A stretch of 64,000 bases of DNA. Origin: Polyangiaceae bacterium (GTDB lineage Bacteria > Myxococcota_A > Polyangia > Polyangiales > Polyangiaceae). Every line of letters starts with the position of its first letter. Position 1 is the stretch's first letter. The notes beneath the pieces were generated by a model. The model had not been told where the DNA came from. It saw only the letters and a program-made list of their open reading frames with translations, and searched no databases. Below, piece after piece: positions 43,215 to 50,897 of this stretch. The stretch spans positions 20,223 through 84,222 of the forward strand of contig JADLFU010000232.1 in assembly GCA_020849655.1 (NCBI GenBank). Reading direction: 5' to 3'. The translations under genes and the position numbers were made by a program.

Positions 43215-46200
43215 TGTCGACGCCGAAGCCCCCGGGCGGCAACAGCGAGTGGGACAACCTGCTCGAGAGCCTCGAGCCCGACGTGAAGGCGCCGAGCATC
43301 CCGCCGCGCTCCGAGAGCCCCACCTCGCCCGGCGGGGAGGACCACGCGGGCCACGACGAGCACGACGAGCGTACGGTCATCGGGGTCATCCCGCGCGAGA
43401 TCATGGCCGAGTCCATGCGCGGGGGGGCGATGCGGGGAGGAGGACTGTCCCAGCTGCTGGCCCGCGGACGGGAGAGCGAGCCCGCCCCCCCCGCCGAGCC
43501 CGCGCCCGACCTCTTCACCTCCGCGCGGGTGCCGCCGCCGCCGCCGCGCCCCGCGTCGCCGCAGCGCCCCGCGCCGCCGCGCGCGCCCGTGAAGACCGCG
43601 CCGTCGCTCGGCGCGTCGCCCGCGCCGCCCGACGCGCGGCACACGGTCGAGACGCTGCCCTCGGACGAGCGCGGCCCGTCGATCGAGCACGAGCGGCCGA
43701 CGGTCCCGCCCCCTCCCGGAGCGCGTGACGCCGCGCCGTCGGTCGAGAGCGCCGACGTCGAGAGCGCGCCCGGTCCCAAGCTGCACGAGCCCGAGACGCG
43801 CGAGTTCGAGCCCGACGAGGCGACGATGATCGGGCCTGCGAGCTTCCGCATGGGCGCGTCTGCGCCCTCCCCCCTCGACGAGCCCACGTCGCTCGAGGAT
43901 CTGCCGACCGCCGCGCCCGAGGACTCCGCGCCCGAGTCGCTCCCCCCACCGTCGGCGCCGCCGGCGCCCGTCTCGCCCTGGCGCGACGAGCGTGACGCCT
44001 CGACCCACCTGGGAGAGCAAGATCAGCTGGAGAGCTGGCTCGAGCGCGCGGCGTGGCTGGAGGCGGAGGCGCGCGCGCTCGAAGACCGGCAGGCGCGCGC
44101 GCGCGGGCTCCTGGTCGCGAGCGAGCTCTCGGCGATGGCGGGCGACGAGGCGAGGGCAGAGGCGCTGGCCGGTGAGGCGAGAGAGCTCTCCCCCCAGCAC
44201 CCGCTCGTCCTGCGCCAGCTCCGAGGGCGCGCGACGCGCGACCGGGACGTCGCGGCGCTTTCGCCGCTCGTCGAGGCGGAGGGGCGCAGCGCGCCGACCC
44301 CTGCCGGGCGCCTCCATGCGGCGCTGTTCGGCGCGGCGCTGGCGCGGGCCGCGGGGGACGAGGACACGGCCACGAAGCGCCTCGAGCAGGCCGCGCGCGT
44401 CTCGCCCGCGGATCCTCGCGCGCACGTGGAGCGCGTGTCCGGCGAGCTGGCCACCCCCGAGAAGCCGCCGCGCCACCGCATCCCCGACGTCGAGGCGCTC
44501 CAGCCGCTCGCGGGCGCGGTCGCCGAGCTGGCTGCGCTGCGCGGCGATGAGCGCGCGGTGTCCGAGTCGCCCGCCGTGTCGCTGGTCCGCGCGCGGGCCG
44601 CGCTCGGCGCCGAGGAGACGGCGGCGGCGGTCGCGCACCTGTCGAGGCTGGGGTCGCTCGCCGGGATCGGGGAGGGCGCGAGGTGGCTCGCCGCCGCGCT
44701 CGCGGCGCCGAAGCGTGATCTCCGCGCGACGTCACGGGAGCTGCTCTCGTCGCTCACGTCGGGTGACGCCCCGACAGAGGCCCGCCGCGCACTCGCCGCG
44801 CGCTCGCTCGAGCTCGGCGAGTCGGGGGCCGCGCTGTCGCTCGACGCTGTCGGCTCTCCCTTCACGCCCGCCGAGCGGGCCGCGCTCGCGGCGCTGCTCG
44901 GGCGCGACGAGGCTGCCGGCGCCGCGTTCGAGCTGGGATCCGGTCCGTTCGTCGCGCTCGGGGCGGCCGTGCAGGCCGCGCTCGGCGTGCCCGCGCTCCC
45001 CGAGGGGCTGGGGTCGGCCGAGGCGCGCGAGGCCGTCGCGCTCGGGCGGGCGTTCGCCGTGGGCGATCCCGATCCGGCCGACGCCATCGGCCCCGAGCTG
45101 ACCCGGGCGCTGTCGCTCGACGCTGCGGCGCGCGCGGGGGAGCCGTCGATCGTGTCGTCGCTGCTCGGCTCGGACGGCAGCGTCGATCGATGCCTCGCCG
45201 CCGCCGTGGCTGCGCTCGACGACGAGGCGCGCACGCGGGCGCTCGGCAAGGCGCTCGTCGAAGCGGCCCCTGACCTCGAGCTCGGCGCGCGCCTCGCGGG
45301 AGACGCCGACGATCTGTCCGCGCTGGCCGCGCGGGTCGACGACCCTGTGCGCTCCTCGCTCCTGCTGCTCGAGCTCGCCCTCCGGGCCGGTGAAGACGCG
45401 GGCGAGGCGCTGCTCCAGCGCGCGCACGACGCGGCCCCCGAGCTCCCGATGGCGTCGTCGGTCGGCGCGCACCTCGCGCGTCGACGCGGCGACGCCGAGG
45501 CGCTCGTCAAGTGGGTCAAGGCTCGCAGGGAGGCCGCGTCCGACGCGAGCGAGGCCGCGCCGGATCTCGTGCGTGAGGCGCTGCTCACCGCCGGTGACGA
45601 CGGGGACGCGGCGCGGAGCGCGCTCGAAGAGGCGGCCCGCTCGGCGCCGAGCGATCTCGCGCTCGCCGACCTCATCGAGCGCTTCCAGGTGGGGACGGCG
45701 TCGGGGCGAGGGGCCGCGCTGCTCGCGCGCGCGGAGGCCGCGCCCGAGGCCGCGCGGACCAGGATCGCGCTGATCGCGGCGCTCGAGCTCGAGCGTGACG
45801 GTGACGCTGAAGCGGCCGCGAAGGCCGCCGCGATCGCCGCGCCGACGTCGCCGCTCGCGGCGCTCGTCCGCGACAGGCTCGACACGCTCGGCACCGGCGC
45901 CGCGCGCCTCGCCGAGGAGCTGATGGCGACCGCCCGTGCCGCCGAGTCACCGGAGGCCGAGCGAGAGGCGTACGAGCGCCTGGCCTACCTCGACGAGGTA
46001 GGGCGAGGCGACGTCGCGAGCGCCCTGCTCTGGCACCGATCCATCCTGGAGCGCGACCCTGGTGCGCTCGTCTCGCTGCGCCGCCTCGAGCACGCGCTCG
46101 TGGGGGAAGGCCGAGAGGAGGAGCTCGAGCCCATCCTCACGGCGATCGCGCGGGCGATCGACGGCGCGGAGGCGCTCGCGCACGCGCGGGTGGCCCACCG

Positions 46201-48394
46201 GCTGCGGCAGCGGGATCCCTCCGCGGGCCCGTCGACCGAGCTGCTCGAGGTCGCAGGGCGCGTCGACCCTGGCGCGACGTGGGCGCTACGCCAGCGCGTC
46301 ACCGCGGCGACCGGAGACGCTCCCGCGGCGCGCCGGGGAGCCCTCGAGGCGCTCGCCGCGCAGACGCCCCGCCCGCTCGAGAAGGCCACGCTGCTCCTGC
46401 GCGCTGCCGAGCTCGCGCGCGACGCGGGTGACACCTCGCTCGCAGCGGCGCACCTGCGCGCCGCGGTCGAGCTCGCGCCGGACCACGCGGTCGCCCGGCG
46501 GGTGCTCGCGCAGCTGCTCGCAGAAGGAGCCGACGGCGCGGCGACGGCCGAGGCGCTCGAGGCCGCCGCCGCCGCCAGCGGCGCTGTGTCCCACCAGGTC
46601 GAGCTGCGGTTCGAGGCGGCCGTCAGCTGGCTCGATCGCGCCTCGGATCGCGCGCGGGGGCTCGCGGCGCTCGAGACAGTGCTGGAGGCGGCGCCGACGC
46701 ACGAGGCGGCGTTCGACCGGCTCCGCGCGCTCTTCCTCGAGGCGGGAGACCAGGACAAGCTCGCGAGCCTGCTCGAGCGCCGGCTGGACACGGAGGCCGA
46801 CCCCGGGCGTCGCGTCGAGCTCGAGGTCGCGCGTGGCCGCGCGCTCGCGTCCCTCGGTCAGACCCACGCCGCCCGCGCCGCCCTCTCGAGCGCGCTCCTC
46901 GGCAGCCCGGACCACGTCGACGCCCTGCTCGTGTTCGCGGAGCTGTCGGGCCAGGACGGCGACTGGGAGGGCGCGGAGCAGTCGCTCATTCGCCTCGCGC
47001 GGCTCGCGCCCGATCCTGCGCAGCAGGCGGAGATCTACCTTCAGCTCGGCGCGATCTACCGCGCGCACCTGCCGAACCCCGAGCGCGCGCTCGCGGCCTA
47101 CGTCGAGGTGCAGCGGCGCGCGCCAGGCCACGTCGGAGCGCAGGAGGCGCTCGTCGCGATCTTCGCGGAGCAGCGCGACGCCGCGCGCGCGATCGAGGCG
47201 CAGAGCGCGCTCCTCGCGGCCGCGACCGACCCCGCAGAGAAGCGCAGGCGCACTGTCGAGCTCGCGCGGCTGCACGAGGAGGTCGGGGGGGACGTCCGCA
47301 AGGCAGAGCAGATGCTCGAGGCGCTGCGCAAGGAGGCCCCGGCCGACCCGCTCGCGCTCCGGGCGCTCGCCGAGCTCAACCTGCGTCACGGTCGCGGCCC
47401 CGCCGTCAACGTGCTGCTCGACCGCGCGGCGAACGACGCGCGTCGGGCGCTCGGGACGGGTCGCTTCGAGCTGCCGCTGTTCACGACGCTGGCGACGGTC
47501 TTCGCGCTCCGGGGCAACGCCGATGCGTCCCGCGTGGCGCAGAGCACCGTCGCCGCGCTCGAGGGGCACGATGGCGGCGTCGAGGGCATCGGCGCGCGCG
47601 CCGGCCAGCGAGAGCTCGTCGAGCTCGTCGCCCCGGAGGTGTTCACGCCCGCCTTCCGCGAGCTGCTGCGCCAGGCGGGCGCCGCGCTCGACGGGGCGAC
47701 GCCGAGCGACCTGAAGGGCCTGCGCGCGACGCCGTTCCCGGTCTCGTCGTCGGACGTGCAGCGCGAGGTCCTCGAGCTCGCGCAGACGTTCGGGGTCATG
47801 AAGCCCGAGGTGCTCGTCTCCACGTCGGTCGGCCCCGTCGCGATGCCGGTCTCGTCATCTCCGCCGACGCTCGTGCTCGGAGCGGCGCTCGTGTCGGACG
47901 CGAGCCCCGCCGTGCGGAGGTTCCTCGTCGTCCGCGCGCTGACGGTGCTGCGCGGGCACGCGGCCGCGTTCGCGAGGACGGCGCCGATCGATCTGTGGCC
48001 GATGACGGCGGCGTTCCTGCAGACGTTCGCGCCGAGCTGGAGCCCGCAGTCCGTCGACGCCGGCAAGCTCGCGGATTTTCGCGCGCGCATCGGGCGAGCG
48101 CTGCCGACGTCGGGCGTCGGCGCCGAGGCGGGAGCGCTCGCGCTCGAGGTCATCGGCACGATCGGCAACAAGGCGAGCACGCTGCAGACCGCCGCGAACT
48201 CGTGGGGGACGCGCGTCGCCCTGCTCTCGGAGGGAGATCTGTCGGTCGGCCTCGACGCGCTCGCGTTCGCGGCCGGGCAGGGCGCCGCGCCGACGGGCCC
48301 TGACCGCGTCAAGTGGATCGGCCGCCACGCCGAGGCGCGCGACCTGGTCGTCTTCAGCGTGAGCAACGAGCACGCCGAGGCGCGCAAGGGCTGA
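43214..48394 (+). CDS. Giant TPR-like protein 2 (1,726 aa), coupled to protein 1
   Basis: A 1,726-residue protein in three parts. Residues about 1-265 are disordered and rich in Pro, Glu and Ser ('PPPPPRPASPQRPAPPRAP'), with 'DERTVIGVIPREIM' as a short conserved-looking island. Residues about 270-1490 are TPR-like helical repeats ('EQSLIRLARLAPDPAQQAEI', 'YLQLGAIYRAHLPNPERALA'). Residues about 1495-1726 are a mixed alpha/beta domain ('PEVLVSTSVGPVAMPV', 'PTLVLGAALVSDASPAVRRF', 'LVVRALTVLRG') similar in order and spacing to the C-terminal domain of the preceding protein. TGATG coupling suggests 1:1 synthesis and a complex. Function unknown. Confidence 0.9.
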   Translation: MSTPKPPGGNSEWDNLLESLEPDVKAPSIPPRSESPTSPGGEDHAGHDEHDERTVIGVIPREIMAESMRGGAMRGGGLSQLLARGRESEPAPPAEPAPDLFTSARVPPPPPRPASPQRPAPPRAPVKTAPSLGASPAPPDARHTVETLPSDERGPSIEHERPTVPPPPGARDAAPSVESADVESAPGPKLHEPETREFEPDEATMIGPASFRMGASAPSPLDEPTSLEDLPTAAPEDSAPESLPPPSAPPAPVSPWRDERDASTHLGEQDQLESWLERAAWLEAEARALEDRQARARGLLVASELSAMAGDEARAEALAGEARELSPQHPLVLRQLRGRATRDRDVAALSPLVEAEGRSAPTPAGRLHAALFGAALARAAGDEDTATKRLEQAARVSPADPRAHVERVSGELATPEKPPRHRIPDVEALQPLAGAVAELAALRGDERAVSESPAVSLVRARAALGAEETAAAVAHLSRLGSLAGIGEGARWLAAALAAPKRDLRATSRELLSSLTSGDAPTEARRALAARSLELGESGAALSLDAVGSPFTPAERAALAALLGRDEAAGAAFELGSGPFVALGAAVQAALGVPALPEGLGSAEAREAVALGRAFAVGDPDPADAIGPELTRALSLDAAARAGEPSIVSSLLGSDGSVDRCLAAAVAALDDEARTRALGKALVEAAPDLELGARLAGDADDLSALAARVDDPVRSSLLLLELALRAGEDAGEALLQRAHDAAPELPMASSVGAHLARRRGDAEALVKWVKARREAASDASEAAPDLVREALLTAGDDGDAARSALEEAARSAPSDLALADLIERFQVGTASGRGAALLARAEAAPEAARTRIALIAALELERDGDAEAAAKAAAIAAPTSPLAALVRDRLDTLGTGAARLAEELMATARAAESPEAEREAYERLAYLDEVGRGDVASALLWHRSILERDPGALVSLRRLEHALVGEGREEELEPILTAIARAIDGAEALAHARVAHRLRQRDPSAGPSTELLEVAGRVDPGATWALRQRVTAATGDAPAARRGALEALAAQTPRPLEKATLLLRAAELARDAGDTSLAAAHLRAAVELAPDHAVARRVLAQLLAEGADGAATAEALEAAAAASGAVSHQVELRFEAAVSWLDRASDRARGLAALETVLEAAPTHEAAFDRLRALFLEAGDQDKLASLLERRLDTEADPGRRVELEVARGRALASLGQTHAARAALSSALLGSPDHVDALLVFAELSGQDGDWEGAEQSLIRLARLAPDPAQQAEIYLQLGAIYRAHLPNPERALAAYVEVQRRAPGHVGAQEALVAIFAEQRDAARAIEAQSALLAAATDPAEKRRRTVELARLHEEVGGDVRKAEQMLEALRKEAPADPLALRALAELNLRHGRGPAVNVLLDRAANDARRALGTGRFELPLFTTLATVFALRGNADASRVAQSTVAALEGHDGGVEGIGARAGQRELVELVAPEVFTPAFRELLRQAGAALDGATPSDLKGLRATPFPVSSSDVQREVLELAQTFGVMKPEVLVSTSVGPVAMPVSSSPPTLVLGAALVSDASPAVRRFLVVRALTVLRGHAAAFARTAPIDLWPMTAAFLQTFAPSWSPQSVDAGKLADFRARIGRALPTSGVGAEAGALALEVIGTIGNKASTLQTAANSWGTRVALLSEGDLSVGLDALAFAAGQGAAPTGPDRVKWIGRHAEARDLVVFSVSNEHAEARKG

Positions 48395-48437
48395 GCGCCG
48401 CGCCGTCGGGCGGGTGTCCCCCGCTCGGGGCCGGTGC

Positions 48438-48443
48438 TAAGCG
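48438..48443 (+). promoter_or_regulatory. -10-like hexamer TAAGCG for lysA
   Basis: TAAGCG, preceded by TGC, ends 7 bases before the ATG at 48451. Confidence 0.45.
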
Positions 48444-48450
48444 CCCCGCC

Positions 48451-49707
48451 ATGTTGCTTCGCGACGCCGAGGGCCGCGCGCGCCTCGGGGGAGTGCTGCT
48501 CGAGGCGATCGCCCGCCGAGGCGACGTCCCCACGCCGTTCTACGCCTACGATCTCGACGCGATGGTCGACGAGGCGGTCGATCTCGCCCGTGGCTTCGCA
48601 GGGCGCGATCACCTCGTCTGCTACGCCGTCAAGGCGAACTCGGCCGGGCGCCTCGTGCGCCGGCTCGCGCGCGCCGGCGTCGGCGCCGACGTCGTCTCCG
48701 CGGGGGAGCTCGAGGTGTGCCTCGGCGCCGGGGTCCCGCCCGAGCGCATCGTGTGGAGCGGCGTCGCGAAGACGGAAACAGAGCTCGATCGCGCGCTCGC
48801 CGCCGGGATCCTCTCGGTGCACGCCGAGAGCGTCGAGGAGCTCGCGCGCCTGGACGCGCGCGCGCGGGCCGTCGGCAAGCGCGCGGCGGTCTCGCTCCGC
48901 ATCAACCCGGGCGTGGAGGCCGACACCCACGCGAACATCGCGACGGGGCACGACGAGGCGAAGTTCGGCGTCCCGCTCGCCGACGTCCCGCACGCGCTCG
49001 CCGAGGTCGAGCGCTCGAGCTCGCTCTCGCTGGTCGGTCTCTCGGCGCACGTGGGCTCACAGATGGTGCGCGTCGACGAGTACGTGCGCGCGGCGGAGGT
49101 GACGGCGGGCCTCGCGCGGGAGCTGGGGTCGCGAGGGCGCGCGCTCTCGCTGCTCGATCTCGGGGGCGGCATGGGCGTCGACTACGGCGAGGGCTGCCCC
49201 GTGCGCCCGCGCGCGTTCGTCGAGGCGGCGGCGCGCGCGGTCGCCGCGATCGTCGACGTGCCTCGGCTCCTGTGCGAGCCCGGTCGCGCGATCGTCGCGG
49301 CGCACGGCGTGCTCGTCACGCGCGTCGTGCAGACCAAGCGCTGGAGCGGGCGCGACACCGCTGGCTGGGTGTTCCTCGACGCGGGGATGAACGATCTCGC
49401 GCGCCCGGCGATGTACGGCGCGCGCCACCGCGTCGAGCCGCTCGCGCCCTCCGCGTCGCCGCTCGCCTGCGCGCGCGTCGGGGGCCCGGTGTGCGAGAGC
49501 AGCGACGACTTCGGCACCTACGAGCTGCCCTGGCCGCCGCCCGACCTGATGATGATCCGCGACGCGGGCGCGTACGGCTTCACGATGGCGTCGCAGTACA
49601 ACGGGCGGGCGCTCCCGGCGGAGGTGTTCGTCGAGGGTGGAGAGGTGACGGGCGTCTCGCGCGGCCCCGACGCCGCCGAGTGGGCGCGCGCGCGCCTCGC
49701 GACCTGA
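48451..49707 (+). CDS. lysA: Diaminopimelate decarboxylase
   Basis: A 418-residue fold-III PLP decarboxylase converting meso-diaminopimelate to L-lysine, the last step of lysine synthesis. Signatures are 'TPFYAYDLDAM', the PLP lysine in 'CYAVKANSAG' (about Lys60), 'SLRINPGVEADTHANIATG', 'LSAHVGSQMV', 'LDLGGGMGVDY', 'LCEPGRAIVAAHG', the active-site Cys loop 'GPVCESSDDFG' and 'GAYGFTMASQYNGR'. All are canonical, so I favour lysA over an ornithine/arginine decarboxylase relative. The length is normal. It is a single gene with its own near-leaderless promoter candidate, following the TPR pair. Confidence 0.96.
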   Translation: MLLRDAEGRARLGGVLLEAIARRGDVPTPFYAYDLDAMVDEAVDLARGFAGRDHLVCYAVKANSAGRLVRRLARAGVGADVVSAGELEVCLGAGVPPERIVWSGVAKTETELDRALAAGILSVHAESVEELARLDARARAVGKRAAVSLRINPGVEADTHANIATGHDEAKFGVPLADVPHALAEVERSSSLSLVGLSAHVGSQMVRVDEYVRAAEVTAGLARELGSRGRALSLLDLGGGMGVDYGEGCPVRPRAFVEAAARAVAAIVDVPRLLCEPGRAIVAAHGVLVTRVVQTKRWSGRDTAGWVFLDAGMNDLARPAMYGARHRVEPLAPSASPLACARVGGPVCESSDDFGTYELPWPPPDLMMIRDAGAYGFTMASQYNGRALPAEVFVEGGEVTGVSRGPDAAEWARARLAT

Positions 49708-49758
49708 CCGGGCTGTGTCCCCGAAAATCCGCCGAGCCACCGCCCCGCGCGCTTCGTG

Positions 49759-49764
49759 TAGCAT
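49759..49764 (+). promoter_or_regulatory. -10-like hexamer TAGCAT for the TerB-like gene
   Basis: TAGCAT, preceded by TGT, ends 6 bases before the GTG at 49771. Confidence 0.5.
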
Positions 49765-49770
49765 CGCCGC

Positions 49771-50202
49771 GTGAGCCACGACGGGACGGTCCTCTCTCTG
49801 GGTGCGCTCGAGCTGACGAAGCTCGAGGCGGTCGTCGAGCTGATGTACCTCGCCGCGTACGCAGACGGCGAGGTGGTCGCGGAGGAGCGCGACGTGTTCG
49901 CGGCGCACGTCGTCGGCGCGACGAACGGCGTGCTCTCGCGCGAGGCGATGACCGCCATGCTGGCCGCGATCGAGCGCGCGCTCGCGTCGTCGACCCGTGA
50001 GCAGCGCTTCGACAGCATCCGCCGTCGGCTCGGCGACGCGCGGACCCGCGAGGCGGCGCTGAACATCGCCGTCCACGTCCTCTACGCCGACAAGTTCCTC
50101 GATCCGCGCGAGGCGGCGTGGGTGCTCCGCGCGGCGAAGGCCCTCGAGATCTCCGAGGAGACGGCGAGCGCCATGCTCGCGTCCGGCGCAGGGCAGGCAT
50201 GA
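49771..50202 (+). CDS. TerB-like (tellurite resistance TerB family) protein
   Basis: A 143-residue all-helical protein of the TerB/DjlA-N-like fold. The hallmark acidic pairs are present: 'LMYLAAYADGEVVAEERDVF' in the first repeat and 'AVHVLYADKFLDPREAAWVL' in the second, each with the helix-Asp-x-x-acidic pattern that can bind metal. The domain is a membrane-associated sensor or adaptor in several systems, and 'tellurite resistance' is only a historical name. The GTG start is supported by the -10-like hexamer. Its stop overlaps the next gene's ATG (ATGA), so the two are co-translated and probably partners. Confidence 0.83.
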   Translation: MSHDGTVLSLGALELTKLEAVVELMYLAAYADGEVVAEERDVFAAHVVGATNGVLSREAMTAMLAAIERALASSTREQRFDSIRRRLGDARTREAALNIAVHVLYADKFLDPREAAWVLRAAKALEISEETASAMLASGAGQA

Positions 50203-50897
50203 GCCAGGGCGCCCCTCCCGGCGGCTGGAGCGCTCCCCCCGGCGTGCCGGGGCAACAGTGGCAGGGGCAGCCGCAGCAAGGCCAGCCCCAGCCGCAACAG
50301 TGGCAAGCTCAGCAACAGTGGCAGCAGCAGCCCCAGCCGCAGCAGTGGCAACAGCAGCCCCAGCCGCAGCAGTGGCAACAGCAGCCCCAGCCGCAACAGT
50401 GGCAACAGCAGCCCCAGCAGCAACAATGGCAACAGCAGCCCCAGCAGCAGCAGTGGCAAGCGCCTCCTCAGTCGAGCTGGGAGCAGCCTGCCGCCGCGCC
50501 GCCGGTCACACCCCCGCCGCAGCCGATGATGCCCTCCGCGCCTCAGGCGGCGTCCTGGGCCGCGGATCCGCGCGCGATGGAGGGCCCGCCGCCGGGCGAG
50601 GACGTCCCGACCCAGGGGTTCTGGCGCGAGCGTCTGCGCGGTCTGGCGATGCTGGGCGGGGCGCTCCTCTTGTGCCTGCTCAACGTCGCGATGATCGTGA
50701 TGTCGAACAAATTCTACGTGAAGATCTTCCTGCTCGCGGGCCCGCTCGGCGCGGGGGGCCTCTGGCAGACGGTCTTCGGGGACGAGTTCGACGACCAGAC
50801 CCACGCGCTCGTCATGTGGAAGCGCGTCGGCTTCTATGCGTCGATCGGCGTCGGGCTGGTGCTGGGCATCCTCCTGTCGGTCTTCATCTCGGAGTGA
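50199..50897 (+). CDS. Gln/Pro/Trp repeat protein with C-terminal membrane segments
   Basis: A 232-residue protein coupled to the TerB-like gene by ATGA. Residues about 1-100 are almost only Gln, Pro, Trp and Gly, including five 9-residue units of the form WQQQPQPQQ. Residues about 100-140 are Pro/Ala-rich. Residues about 145-232 hold three hydrophobic segments ('LAMLGGALLLCLLNVAMIVM', 'IFLLAGPLGAGGLW', 'GFYASIGVGLVLGILLSVFI'). It should sit in the inner membrane with its repeat tail on one side. Repeats of this type are prone to phase separation or self-association; that is inference. Its 3' end overlaps the convergent esterase gene by 14 bases. Confidence 0.82.
   Translation: MSQGAPPGGWSAPPGVPGQQWQGQPQQGQPQPQQWQAQQQWQQQPQPQQWQQQPQPQQWQQQPQPQQWQQQPQQQQWQQQPQQQQWQAPPQSSWEQPAAAPPVTPPPQPMMPSAPQAASWAADPRAMEGPPPGEDVPTQGFWRERLRGLAMLGGALLLCLLNVAMIVMSNKFYVKIFLLAGPLGAGGLWQTVFGDEFDDQTHALVMWKRVGFYASIGVGLVLGILLSVFISE
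50319..50453 (+). repeat. Five 27-base in-frame tandem repeats
   Basis: Five units beginning with TGG at 50319, 50346, 50373, 50400 and 50427, each 27 bases and in frame with the gene, encode WQQQP(Q/P)QQ-type units. Differences between units are single-base and mostly synonymous CAG/CAA changes or CCG to CAG, showing recent duplication. Copy number is likely to vary between strains. Confidence 0.92.

Noticed and set aside
50319..50453. Possible CRISPR or noncoding repeat array
   Set aside because: The repeats are contiguous without spacers, 27 bases long, in frame and coding for Gln/Pro/Trp.
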